From Natronomonas gomsonensis (GTDB taxonomy: Archaea > Halobacteriota > Halobacteria > Halobacteriales > Haloarculaceae): a stretch of DNA of 64,000 nucleotides. The first letter of the stretch is position 1. Each line of letters starts with the position of its first letter. Under the pieces are notes generated by a model. The model worked only from the letters and a program-made list of their open reading frames with translations, did not search any database and had not been told where the DNA came from. The position numbers were made by a program, and so were the translations under genes. Positions 8,887 through 16,439 of the stretch are shown here, piece after piece. Where the stretch lies: assembly GCF_024300825.1 (NCBI RefSeq), contig NZ_CP101323.1, forward strand, positions 2,666,001 to 2,730,000, given 5' to 3'.

Positions 8887-10152
8887 ATGAGCGACAAACC
8901 ACACCAGAACTTGGCCGTCATCGGCCACGTCGACCACGGAAAGAGTACGATGGTCGGGCGGCTCCTCTTCGAGACCGGGAGCGTCCCCGAGCACGTCATC
9001 GAACAGTACCGAGAGGAAGCCGAAGAGAAGGGTAAAGGCGGCTTCGAGTTCGCCTACGTCATGGACAACCTCGCCGAGGAGCGAGAGCGCGGTGTAACCA
9101 TCGACATCGCCCACCAGGAGTTCGACACCGACGAGTACTACTTCACCATCGTCGACTGTCCGGGTCACCGCGACTTCGTCAAGAACATGATTACTGGCGC
9201 GAGCCAGGCCGACAACGCGGTGCTCGTCGTCGCAGCCGACGACGGTGTCCAGCCGCAGACCCAAGAGCACGTCTTCCTGGCCCGTACGCTGGGCATCGAC
9301 GAGCTCATCATCGCGGTCAACAAGATGGACCTCGTCGACTACGACGAGAGCAAGTACAAGGCCGTCGTCGACGAAGTCAACCAGCTGCTTCAGCAGGTTC
9401 GCTTCAACACCGACGACGCCAAGTACATCCCGACCTCGGCGTTCGAGGGCGACAACGTCTCCGAGGAATCGGAGAACACGCCGTGGTACGACGGCCCGAC
9501 CCTGCTCGAGGCCCTCAACGACCTGCCGGAGCCGCAGCCGCCGACGGACGCGCCGCTGCGACTGCCGATTCAGGACGTTTACACGATTTCGGGTATCGGT
9601 ACGGTCCCGGTCGGCCGTGTCGAGACGGGTATGCTGAACACGGGCGACAACGTCTCCTTCCAGCCGAGCGACGCTGGCGGAGAGGTCAAGACCATCGAGA
9701 TGCACCACGAGGAAGTCCCCGAGGCCGGCCCCGGCGACAACGTTGGATTCAACGTCCGCGGCGTCGGCAAGGACGACATCCGACGCGGTGACGTCTGTGG
9801 CCCCGCCGACGACCCGCCGACGGTCGCCGAGACCTTCCAGGCACAGGTCGTCGTCATGCAGCACCCCTCGGTCATCACTGCTGGCTACACGCCGGTCTTC
9901 CACGCCCACACGGCGCAGGTCGCGTGTACCATCGAGTCCATCGACAAGAAGATCGACCCCTCCTCCGGCGAGGTCGCCGAGGAGAACCCGGACTTCATCC
10001 AGTCCGGCGACGCTGCCGTCGTCACCGTCCGACCGCAGAAGCCGCTCAGCATCGAGTCCTCGAACGAGATTCCCGAGCTGGGCAGCTTCGCCATCCGCGA
10101 CATGGGTCAGACCGTCGCGGCCGGCAAGGTCCTCAGCGTCAACGAGCGATAA
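8887..10152 (+). CDS. tuf: Translation elongation factor EF-1A
   Basis: This is the 421-residue archaeal EF-1 alpha, the GTPase that delivers aminoacyl-tRNA to the ribosome. G1 is GHVDHGKS (residues 13-20), the switch II motif is DCPGH, and NKMD is the base-specificity motif. Domains II and III follow at normal length. The ATG at 8887 begins MSDKPHQNL; in-frame ATG/GTG codons upstream would include promoter sequence and were rejected. Only three bases separate its stop from the S10 gene, the classic archaeal tuf-rpsJ pair. Confidence 0.98.
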   Translation: MSDKPHQNLAVIGHVDHGKSTMVGRLLFETGSVPEHVIEQYREEAEEKGKGGFEFAYVMDNLAEERERGVTIDIAHQEFDTDEYYFTIVDCPGHRDFVKNMITGASQADNAVLVVAADDGVQPQTQEHVFLARTLGIDELIIAVNKMDLVDYDESKYKAVVDEVNQLLQQVRFNTDDAKYIPTSAFEGDNVSEESENTPWYDGPTLLEALNDLPEPQPPTDAPLRLPIQDVYTISGIGTVPVGRVETGMLNTGDNVSFQPSDAGGEVKTIEMHHEEVPEAGPGDNVGFNVRGVGKDDIRRGDVCGPADDPPTVAETFQAQVVVMQHPSVITAGYTPVFHAHTAQVACTIESIDKKIDPSSGEVAEENPDFIQSGDAAVVTVRPQKPLSIESSNEIPELGSFAIRDMGQTVAAGKVLSVNER

Positions 10153-10155
10153 CGC

Positions 10156-10464
10156 ATGCAACAGGCACGCGTTCGCCTCGCGGGCACGGCACCCGAGGAC
10201 CTCGACGACATCTGCGACGACGTTCGCGAAATCGCCGACAAAACCGGCGTGACGCTGTCGGGACCGGTCCCGCTGCCGACGAAGAAGCTGGAAATCCCGG
10301 CGCGTAAGTCCCCCGACGGAGAAGGGACCGCGACGTGGGAACACTGGGAGATGCGCGTCCACAAGCGACTCATCGACATCGACGCCGACGAACGCGCACT
10401 CCGCCAGCTGATGCGGATTCAGGTCCCGAACGACGTCTCCATCGAGATCGTCCTCGAGGACTAA
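10156..10464 (+). CDS. rpsJ: 30S ribosomal protein S10 (uS10)
   Basis: This 102-residue protein of the small-subunit head has normal archaeal length. Recognisable parts are the N-terminal RVRLAGTAP strand, the segment [19 protein letters not shown] with the long loop that reaches into 16S rRNA, and [12 protein letters not shown]. It follows EF-1A by three bases and is surely co-transcribed with it. tRNA-Ala begins about 140 bases downstream. Confidence 0.98.
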   Translation: MQQARVRLAGTAPEDLDDICDDVREIADKTGVTLSGPVPLPTKKLEIPARKSPDGEGTATWEHWEMRVHKRLIDIDADERALRQLMRIQVPNDVSIEIVLED

Positions 10465-10607
10465 CGCGAACCCCCGTTCGCGAGGGTCGGAAGACGCCAC
10501 GCGTCTTCCACACCGCCCGCCGCAGCACTCACGCGCGACCGCTCCCGGTCGCTTTCCCGAGTGCGAAACAGAAGGTACAAACGACCGAACCGATAATCGA
10601 CTGTCGA

Positions 10608-10679
10608 GGGCTCGTAGATCAGCGGCAGATCGCTTCCTTCGCAAGGAAGAGGCCCCGGGTTCAAATCCCGGCGAGTCCA
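10608..10679 (+). tRNA. tRNA-Ala (anticodon CGC)
   Basis: The 72-base gene folds into a complete cloverleaf. The acceptor stem GGGCTCG pairs with CGAGTCC and includes the G3-U70 wobble pair that is the identity element for alanyl-tRNA synthetase. The D loop has the GG pair, the anticodon stem CTTCC/GGAAG encloses TTCGCAA, and the T arm is CCGGG-TTCAAAT-CCCGG with discriminator A. CCA is not encoded. No intron is seen. Confidence 0.95.
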
Positions 10680-10751
10680 TTTCCTTCGCTCACTACGTTC
10701 GCTCAGTCACTGCACTCGCCGACCTTCGCGAAGCCGAAGGCTTCGCTCAGC

Positions 10752-10763
10752 CCCGGCGAGTCC
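10752..10763 (+). repeat. Direct repeat of the tRNA-Ala 3' end
   Basis: CCCGGCGAGTCC repeats the T-stem and acceptor end of the tRNA-Ala gene found 85 bases upstream. Short 3'-tRNA repeats like this are typical scars of integrase-mediated insertion at tRNA genes, but the interval holds no gene, so an element would have to be lost. Chance similarity is possible given only 12 bases. Confidence 0.35.
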
Positions 10764-11087
10764 CGTTTTGACTGTTTCATTCATCAGGTGAGAACCCGTC
10801 GACGGTGTCGAAATCACGACAAGGGCATAATTTTGTCCTAGCAACTAGAGTTCGCGTCGCACACGTAGGGCGGCAGTGTACCAGCCGAGATTCCCTCGGC
10901 CGGTTTGTGGGTGGGTGGATGGAAATGCCGCCCGCTCGTATAATGCAGTCGACCCGTGTTAGCGATACTGCCTGTTAGTTGAGAAGTATTTATATTGTGG
11001 CTTATTTATTCCGTCTGTAGGTGCAGTTGAGAAAGGCGTCTTGGAGGCGAAACGGCCGTTCTCAGAGCGAGAAAACAGCCCCAACGG

Positions 11088-11095
11088 CTATTTTG
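11088..11095 (+). promoter_or_regulatory. TATA-like box for the HalX response regulator
   Basis: GCTATTTT is centred about 25 bases before the ATG at 11117. The fit to a leaderless transcript was used to choose that start over an in-frame GTG at 11021. Confidence 0.4.
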
Positions 11096-11116
11096 TTGTA
11101 TCTCGTTGGGGTCAGT

Positions 11117-11710
11117 ATGGGGACGGATACGGAGACGACCGAAACGGCGACGGTACTCGTCGTCGACGACGAGCGGGACCTTGCCGATTTATACACGGCG
11201 TGGCTCTCCCAGGAGTACGACGTTCGAACGGCCTACGGCGGCCAGGAGGCGCTCGACGCTCTCGACGAGGACGTCGACGTGGCGCTCATCGACCGCCTGA
11301 TGCCACAGGTGTCGGGCGACGAGGTGCTCGAACACATTCGCGAGTCGGAGTACGACTGCCGGGTGTCGATGGTGACGGCCGTCGAACCTGATTTCGACAT
11401 CATCGAGATGGGGTTCGACGAGTACATCGTCAAGCCGATTCGGCGCGATGACCTCGTCGGGGTCGTCGAGTCGTTGCTCTCCCGGTCGGCTTACGACAAC
11501 CAACTGCAGGAGTTCTTCTCGCTTGCCTCGAAGCGGGCGGCGCTGCAGTCCCAGAAGAGCCAACACGAACTGGAGAACAGCGATGCCTACAGCGATCTCA
11601 CCGAACGCGTCGAGGCGTTGCGGGCGGACCTCGACAGCACGGCCGAGGAGCTTTCGACACGGGATTTCGAGGTACAGCTGCGGAAATTGAACGCCGATAG
11701 GTCGGCTTAG
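11117..11710 (+). CDS. HalX-domain response regulator
   Basis: This 197-residue protein has an N-terminal receiver domain (about residues 12-120) with acidic residues VVDDERD, the phospho-acceptor Asp59 in LIDRLMP and the conserved Lys106 in YIVKPI. A predicted alpha-helical HalX domain (about 125-195) follows, a haloarchaeal output module of unknown activity. It would receive phosphate from a histidine kinase; none is adjacent, so it is an orphan. It has no DNA-binding domain, so signalling is probably by protein contact. The stop codon is interleaved with that of the convergent FAH gene. Confidence 0.9.
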   Translation: MGTDTETTETATVLVVDDERDLADLYTAWLSQEYDVRTAYGGQEALDALDEDVDVALIDRLMPQVSGDEVLEHIRESEYDCRVSMVTAVEPDFDIIEMGFDEYIVKPIRRDDLVGVVESLLSRSAYDNQLQEFFSLASKRAALQSQKSQHELENSDAYSDLTERVEALRADLDSTAEELSTRDFEVQLRKLNADRSA

Positions 11711-12675
11711 CGAACGGTATTCTCCAACGTCCCCAGTCCGTCGACGTGTAGTGTGACGGTGTCGCCTTCTTCGAGAAACCGTCCCAACTCGAGGCCACAG
11801 CCTTCGCCGACGGTACCGCTGCCGAGTACGTCACCGGGGTACAGCGTCTCGTCGCGTGAGACGTGTTCGACGATGTCCGCGAAGGAGTGATACATCTCGC
11901 CAGCGACGCCGTCGGACCACGTCTCGCCGTTGATTTCGGCGGTCATGCGCGCTTCGGAGAGGTCGAAGGAATCGGTCGTGACGAGAAACGGGCCGAAGGC
12001 GTTGGCGAAGTCCTTTCCCTTCGCGGGGCCGAGGCGGCCCTGCATCTCCTTCATTTGGGTGTCCCGGGCGCTGAAGTCGTTGAAGACGGTGTAGCCGGCG
12101 ATGTACTCCTCGGCGTCGGCGGCGTCGATGTCGGTTCCCTCCTTGCCGATGACGGCGGCGATTTCGAGTTCGTAGTCGAGTTGCTCGGAGTGACTCGGCC
12201 ACGCTACCTCCTCGCCGGGTCCGACGACGCTGTCGGGGTTGCCCTTGTAGTAGACCGGGGTGTCGTACCACACCTGCGGTGGCTCCTCGCCGAGGCTATT
12301 CTTCACGTGTTCCTCGAAGGCCATGAAGTCCCGAATCGAGTTCGGCCGCGGTAGCGGTGCGAGGAGTCGAACGCCCTCGTCGGCGGGGTCGAACCGGAGT
12401 TGCCCGCCCGTCGGGCCTTCCGAGGCGTCGGTCTCACGGACGAACGCGACGGCGTCGCGGGCGGCGTTGAAGGCCCGTTCACCGCGCTGGAGGAACGTCG
12501 ACATTTCGGGTGGAGCGTGGGTTTCGGCGACGGCGAGGGGGTCGGCCTCCCCCCGCGAGTTGAGGTCGGCGGCGTAGGCGGCGGTCACGTCGACGAGCGC
12601 ACCGTGTTCGTCGCGGACGCCGACGCGCTGTCGTGTTCCGACCGGCGTTTCGACTTCGAAGGAAGCGAGTTTCAT
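11707..12675 (-). CDS. Fumarylacetoacetate hydrolase family protein
   Basis: This 322-residue cytoplasmic protein is of the FAH superfamily, metal-dependent enzymes that cleave C-C bonds or hydrate, decarboxylate or tautomerise keto acids in aromatic and related catabolism. The core motif YELEIAAVIGKEG (about residue 167) provides two Glu metal ligands, with an Asp/Asn region in FNDFSARD after it. The C-terminal TVGEGCGLE and LEEGDTV segments are also family-typical. The N-terminal part is the small alpha/beta domain found in longer members. The exact reaction cannot be assigned. Its start overlaps the stop of a 31-residue ORF at 12672-12767. Confidence 0.88.
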   Translation of the reverse strand: MKLASFEVETPVGTRQRVGVRDEHGALVDVTAAYAADLNSRGEADPLAVAETHAPPEMSTFLQRGERAFNAARDAVAFVRETDASEGPTGGQLRFDPADEGVRLLAPLPRPNSIRDFMAFEEHVKNSLGEEPPQVWYDTPVYYKGNPDSVVGPGEEVAWPSHSEQLDYELEIAAVIGKEGTDIDAADAEEYIAGYTVFNDFSARDTQMKEMQGRLGPAKGKDFANAFGPFLVTTDSFDLSEARMTAEINGETWSDGVAGEMYHSFADIVEHVSRDETLYPGDVLGSGTVGEGCGLELGRFLEEGDTVTLHVDGLGTLENTVR

Positions 12676-12767
12676 GCCGCACCCCCCTCGAAGACGGCGA
12701 CGGGACGGACCCAGGCGGCGCTGGCGTCTTCGGTGCCGATGCTGACCGGTGTGGCATCCTCGAACAT
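12672..12767 (-). CDS. Putative 31-residue protein coupled to the FAH gene
   Basis: A short frame begins with ATG at 12767 (MFEDATPVSIGTEDA) and ends with a TGA that overlaps the FAH start codon by ATGA. This is the same coupling seen at real operon junctions in this window. The peptide is acidic, contains a single Trp and ends in small residues; no family is recognised. It may be a real small protein or a translated leader that controls FAH initiation. Coding status is inferred from overlap geometry and acidic composition only. Confidence 0.45.
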   Translation of the reverse strand: MFEDATPVSIGTEDASAAWVRPVAVFEGGAA

Positions 12768-12819
12768 ACCCCTATGCGCGTGCGAACGGACCTATACTTT
12801 CGCCCGGTCGACGGGGCAG

Positions 12820-13173
12820 CTACGCGACGGTGGCACCGATTTCGCTTCCGAGAGCGACCGCGAGGAGAGCGGCGACGAGCGTCCCGGCCGCATAGACGGC
12901 TGCGACCTCGACGTTTTCGTCTTCTGCGAGTCGGACGCTCTCGACGGCGAACGACGAGAACGTAGTGAACGCCCCACAGAAGCCGACGCCGAAGGCCAGC
13001 CTTGCGGTGTCTCCGAGGCCGACTGCGAGAACGACGCCGAGTGCGAAACTGCCGAGGACGTTCACGGCGAACGTGTCGAGGCCCCGCTGCTCGATTGCGT
13101 TCCCGATGGCGTACCGTGCGAGCGCCCCCACCGACCCGCCGATGCCGACCGCAAGCGCCGCTACGAGCGCCAC
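12820..13173 (-). CDS. crcB: Fluc fluoride channel subunit (CrcB), second of pair
   Basis: This 117-residue protein with four predicted TM helices belongs to the Fluc/CrcB family, which exports fluoride as dual-topology dimers. Motifs present are GGSVGALARY (near the N-terminus), VNVLGSFALG with the pore Asn, and GFCGAFTTFSSF with the Phe residues and the helix break that holds the central sodium. The GTG at 13173 is chosen because it begins the family N-terminus and overlaps the 3' end of the upstream crcB by 13 bases. Upstream codons in this frame are only the shadow of that gene. The two subunits probably form a heterodimer. Confidence 0.9.
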   Translation of the reverse strand: MALVAALAVGIGGSVGALARYAIGNAIEQRGLDTFAVNVLGSFALGVVLAVGLGDTARLAFGVGFCGAFTTFSSFAVESVRLAEDENVEVAAVYAAGTLVAALLAVALGSEIGATVA

Positions 13174-13520
13174 CGGACCACCTCTCGTGCGAGCAGGACT
13201 GCCACGCCGCCGAGTGCGTAGTTGGCGAGGACGTTGGCCGCCGCCAGCGTCGGCGTGAGTCCGACCGTCTCGCTGGCGAACGTGCTGTAGGTGGTGAACG
13301 ACGAGAGGAACCCGGTCGCGACGAACGTCCGAGCGGCCACCGAGAGTCGCCCCTGATGCAGCGTCTCGTAGACGACCATCCCCAACAGAAACGCGCCGAC
13401 GACGTTGACCGCGAGCGTCCCCCACGGAAACGCTGTCGGCAACGCGACGGCGACGGCGTGTCGACTCACCGCACCGACGAACCCGCCCGCCGCGACCAGC
13501 GCCGCCGCCCGCGGTTGCAT
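13161..13520 (-). CDS. crcB: Fluc fluoride channel subunit (CrcB), first of pair
   Basis: This 119-residue Fluc protein has four TM segments. It shows GGFVGAVSRH, VNVVGAFLLG and GFLSSFTTYSTF, the same landmarks as its partner but clearly diverged, for example RH instead of RY at the first motif. Family members occur either as one gene (homodimer) or as two adjacent diverged genes whose products are fixed in opposite orientation; the overlap of 13 bases here fits the second type. No fluoride riboswitch consensus was seen upstream. Confidence 0.9.
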   Translation of the reverse strand: MQPRAAALVAAGGFVGAVSRHAVAVALPTAFPWGTLAVNVVGAFLLGMVVYETLHQGRLSVAARTFVATGFLSSFTTYSTFASETVGLTPTLAAANVLANYALGGVAVLLAREVVRWRS

Positions 13521-13595
13521 GGGCGACGCTGCGCCCGGGACCTACAGGGGTCTTGCGGTTCCGATGGCCGAGATTGCGGTTCCGGCGACCCGGCG

Positions 13596-13604
13596 GTTTA
13601 TGTA
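13596..13604 (+). promoter_or_regulatory. TATA-like box for the pilin-like gene
   Basis: GTTTATGTA is centred about 27 bases before the ATG at 13627, consistent with a leaderless mRNA. It supports that start over an in-frame ATG nearer the promoter. Confidence 0.4.
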
Positions 13605-13626
13605 CGATACCGAGGCCAGACGCCCC

Positions 13627-14076
13627 ATGTTCAGAGCAACACGGCTACGCGAGGACGAACGCGGTATCGAGGGACTGCCGGTTCGCCTCGTTATCGCACT
13701 CGTCGTCGGCGTCGCCAGCCTCTCGGTGATGATGAGCATGATTTCGGGTATTTCCGGACTCGCGGTGACGGAACTCGACGTTCGGCCGACGCCGGAGGTC
13801 ACGACGCCCGACAACGGTTCCGTCTCGGTGGCGGTCGTCGACCCCGACGGGGGGCGCGTCGCCGATGCCACCGTCGTCGCCCGCGGCGGGTCAGCACGGC
13901 TCGACGGCGTCGCGACGGCGAAGACCGACGAGAACGGCACCGCGAAGTTCGACATCGACCCCGAGTTGGGGCCGAACCAGCGAGACGGCACCGTCGTCTT
14001 CGACATCAAACCGCCCGCGGGTAGCGACTACGCCGACAGACGTGAGAACACGGCGCTGTTGGTGGTCGAAAAGTAG
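13627..14076 (+). CDS. Membrane-anchored surface protein with pilin-like N-terminus
   Basis: This 149-residue protein begins with a charged stretch (RLREDERGIEGLPVR) followed by a hydrophobic helix of about 24 residues. The layout resembles archaeal type IV pilins and related secreted proteins with class III signal peptides, although the cleavage motif is not clear. The rest is a small beta-rich domain with GRVADATVVARGG and DENGTAKFDID, resembling the carboxypeptidase-regulatory/Ig-like fold common in extracellular proteins. Function is unknown; export with membrane retention is inferred. It is convergent with the methyltransferase operon. Confidence 0.6.
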   Translation: MFRATRLREDERGIEGLPVRLVIALVVGVASLSVMMSMISGISGLAVTELDVRPTPEVTTPDNGSVSVAVVDPDGGRVADATVVARGGSARLDGVATAKTDENGTAKFDIDPELGPNQRDGTVVFDIKPPAGSDYADRRENTALLVVEK

Positions 14077-14082
14077 GCCACT

Positions 14083-14823
14083 TCAGAGTCGGTCGTCCCA
14101 GTCTATCCACGACTGCTCCCAGCCCTTCCGGCGCTCGGCGGCCCGGCGGGCGTGCTCGCGGTCCTCGCGGTGGGTTCGGTTGCGCTCGACGGTGTCGGCC
14201 TGCTCGCCTTCGACCAACATCGGCTGGAAGGCGACGGTGCCGAACTCGGCGACGGCCTCCTCGCCCTCGACGGCGACGAGTTCCTGGGTTCCGGTGCCTC
14301 GGGGCATGACCAGTCGTCCTTCGGGGGCCAACTGGTTCAGGAGCGCCCGCGGCGGTTCGATAGCGGCGGCTTCGAGGAGAATTCGGTCGTAGGGTGCGTA
14401 GTCGGGGAGTCCGCGGGCGCCGTCGCGACGGTCGACGAGTACACCAGGGTAGCCGGCGCGTTCGAGGTTCGACCGCGCCTCGTAGACGAGGCGGCGCGTG
14501 ATGTCGATGGCCTGGACGTTCGCCTCGCCGACAATCTCGGCGATGACGGCGGCGGTATATCCGACGCCACAGCCCACGACCAACACGTCGTCGTCGGGGT
14601 CGACGGCGAGTGCCTCCAACAGTCGTCCCGCCGCACTCGGGGAGAGCACGCGCGTTCCGTAGCGCTCCGAGGAGCGGTCGGCGTAGGCGGCCGCCTCGTC
14701 GTCGACGAACGGCTCACGAGGCACTTCCCGCATCGCGACGCTGACCGTCTCCGAGCGAACGACGGCCTTGGCCTCGTGTTCGAGGCTGTCGACCATGTCG
14801 TCGCGGAGCACCGCCGGGTCCAT
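14083..14823 (-). CDS. Protein-L-isoaspartate O-methyltransferase-like protein (divergent)
   Basis: This 246-residue protein resembles Pcm, which methylates isoaspartyl residues to start repair of aged proteins. The Rossmann SAM motif VLVVGCGVGYTAAVIAEI (about residue 80) and a later LLEAAAIEPPRALLNQL segment match the fold. However, the substrate loop is RVLSPSAAGR instead of the SAPHMV of true Pcm in the neighbour at 15776, and there is a long charged C-terminal tail rich in Arg and Glu. It may have a different substrate. It is the last gene of the 17090-14083 operon, 21 bases after the previous stop. Confidence 0.8.
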   Translation of the reverse strand: MDPAVLRDDMVDSLEHEAKAVVRSETVSVAMREVPREPFVDDEAAAYADRSSERYGTRVLSPSAAGRLLEALAVDPDDDVLVVGCGVGYTAAVIAEIVGEANVQAIDITRRLVYEARSNLERAGYPGVLVDRRDGARGLPDYAPYDRILLEAAAIEPPRALLNQLAPEGRLVMPRGTGTQELVAVEGEEAVAEFGTVAFQPMLVEGEQADTVERNRTHREDREHARRAAERRKGWEQSWIDWDDRL

Positions 14824-14844
14824 ACTCGAAATCGGGGCCGGAGC

Positions 14845-15753
14845 CTATTGAATCGAGCGCCCGATGAGCGCCGAGCGCCGACTCGACGGCACCGCCTCGA
14901 CGGATACGTCGTCGAACGCCCCTTCGAGCCACGAGCGGGTCGCTCCGATTCCGTGTACGCGACCCTCCCCTGCCGCCAGTCGGTCGATATCGACCAACGC
15001 GGCTCCGGGCGTTTCGCCATCGAAGGTGTCGAGGAAGACGACCGTAGATGCCGCGGCGGCCGCGGCCGCGACGTGGTCTGTGGCACTGTCACTGTCCCGG
15101 CGACTCAGGGTTTCGACGCCGACCACGAGGTCACACGTTGGTATCTCGGTTCCATCGCCGCGACGGAGGTCGATGGATTCCCGACGAAGCAGCGGTTCGG
15201 CGGCATCGATTCGGGCTTCGCTGTCCAGCAACGTCACTGACCAGCCACGGCGGGCGAACTCGACGGCACGGCGGCCCGCTCCGTCGCCGACCACCACGAC
15301 GCTGTCGCCGTCCGGGGCGGCGTGGACCGCGGTCGTCACCTCCGAGCGCAGACAGACTTCGTCGGCGGCAGCCTCTTTGCCGAGTTCGTTCCGCAACTCG
15401 TCTGGCTGCTCCGGAACCGCTCGACCGGCCAGCGTCTCCGGCAGCGCGACCCACCGCCCGAAGGCGTCCAACTCGGCGGGCAGGCGGCCGATAGAGCGGA
15501 GGTCGGTCTTCGTTAGAAAGCCAAGCAAGCGGTTGGTGGGTTCGCACTCCCCGTCGACGCGGGTGAGAAAGCCCTGCGACTGCAGCGCGGCAACGAGACG
15601 CTCGGCCGCTTCGGGGTCGATATCGGTGGCGTCGGCGACCGCTTCGGGCGCTCCCGCGGTCGTCGACAGCGCTTCGAGGGCGCCACAGCGGCGGGCCGCC
15701 CACAGCAACGCTATCTCGCGCCAGGGCGGCTCGCTTCGGTCCTGCGTTGGCAT
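14845..15753 (-). CDS. Winged-helix/SAM methyltransferase-like protein
   Basis: This 302-residue protein has an N-terminal helical and winged-helix-like part (LLWAARRCGALEALSTTAG, then AAERLVAALQSQGFL). It resembles the dimerisation domain of small-molecule O-methyltransferases. A Rossmann-like domain follows, with VVVVGDGAGRRAVEFARRGWSV at about residue 150. The SAM loop GDGAGR is weaker than the usual GxGxG, and no catalytic motif is recognised, so activity is uncertain. The ATG at 15753 is used because the upstream frame overlaps pcm. It sits between two Pcm-like genes in the same operon, suggesting a shared protein-modification or repair role, which is inference. Confidence 0.65.
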   Translation of the reverse strand: MPTQDRSEPPWREIALLWAARRCGALEALSTTAGAPEAVADATDIDPEAAERLVAALQSQGFLTRVDGECEPTNRLLGFLTKTDLRSIGRLPAELDAFGRWVALPETLAGRAVPEQPDELRNELGKEAAADEVCLRSEVTTAVHAAPDGDSVVVVGDGAGRRAVEFARRGWSVTLLDSEARIDAAEPLLRRESIDLRRGDGTEIPTCDLVVGVETLSRRDSDSATDHVAAAAAAASTVVFLDTFDGETPGAALVDIDRLAAGEGRVHGIGATRSWLEGAFDDVSVEAVPSSRRSALIGRSIQ

Positions 15754-15775
15754 ACGCCGACTTCGCGTTCCGGCC

Positions 15776-16435
15776 TCAAGAATCGCCGCCCTGCATCGGG
15801 ACGAACCGGACGCCGCCGAACTCTTCGCGGTCGATGCCGTCCTCGCGTTTGACGGCGCGGACGAGCCGCTGTCGGCGCTCACCGACGGGCGCGAGCAAGC
15901 GACCACCCTCCCGGAGCTGTTCGAGGACCGCTTCGGGCAACTCACGGGCGGCACAGGTGAGATACGCGGCGTCGTAGGGGGCGTACTCGGGCCACCCGTC
16001 GTGGCCGTCGCCGACGCGGACCTGAACGTTGTACCCGAGGTCGTCGAGTCGCTTTCGCGCGTCTTCGGCCAGCGATTCGACGTACTCGACGGTGTAGACG
16101 TTGCCGTCGCCGACGATTTCGGCCGTGACCGCGGCGTGATACCCACAGCCGGTACCGACTTCGAGCACCGCCTCGCCTTCGCTCAAGGCGAGTCTGTCGC
16201 ACATGATGCCCACCATGTGCGGCGCGGAGATGGTCTGGTCGTTACCGATGGGAAGCGGTCGGTCGGCGTAGGCGCTCCCCCGGCGCTCGGGTGGGACGAA
16301 CTCGTGTCGCGGGACGGCCTTCAGCGCCTCGATAGTCGACTCGCGTTCGATGCGACCGCTTTCGGCGAGTGCCTCGACCATCCGCTCTCGCCGCGTCTCG
16401 AAATCCGCATCGGCGTCATCGTCGCGTCGGAACAC
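15776..16435 (-). CDS. pcm: Protein-L-isoaspartate O-methyltransferase
   Basis: This 219-residue enzyme transfers a methyl group from SAM to isoaspartyl residues in damaged proteins, allowing their conversion back to aspartate. It has all family landmarks: RHEFVPPE, the substrate-loop motif QTISAPHMVG, motif I VLEVGTGCGYHAAV, and a C-terminal GGRLLAPVG strand. Length is normal. It starts four bases after the stop of the zinc-finger gene upstream, so they are co-transcribed, and it is followed by a second methyltransferase-like gene and a divergent Pcm. Confidence 0.93.
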   Translation of the reverse strand: MFRRDDDADADFETRRERMVEALAESGRIERESTIEALKAVPRHEFVPPERRGSAYADRPLPIGNDQTISAPHMVGIMCDRLALSEGEAVLEVGTGCGYHAAVTAEIVGDGNVYTVEYVESLAEDARKRLDDLGYNVQVRVGDGHDGWPEYAPYDAAYLTCAARELPEAVLEQLREGGRLLAPVGERRQRLVRAVKREDGIDREEFGGVRFVPMQGGDS

Positions 16436-16439
16436 GGTC

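Larger units (their letters stand above)
10680..11116. other. Spacer with tRNA-Ala 3'-end repeat and A/T-rich promoter zone
   Basis: No protein gene is seen in this 437-base spacer. The first part is palindrome-rich (TTCGCTCACTACGTTCGCTCA type). It contains a 12-base direct repeat of the tRNA-Ala 3' end at 10752-10763 (copy within the tRNA at 10667-10678). The region 10960-11100 is unusually A/T-rich, with TATA-like runs at 10987-10995, 11001-11010 and 11088-11095; only the last fits the response regulator start at 11117. Confidence 0.5.

Noticed and set aside
12400-13221. A 273-codon plus-strand frame over the FAH and crcB genes
   Set aside because: It crosses two well-supported minus-strand genes and their promoter and has no domain.
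13521-13626. A fluoride riboswitch upstream of the crcB pair
   Set aside because: The conserved crcB-motif sequence and pseudoknot pattern could not be found; the leader of the pair is too short or G+C-rich to judge.
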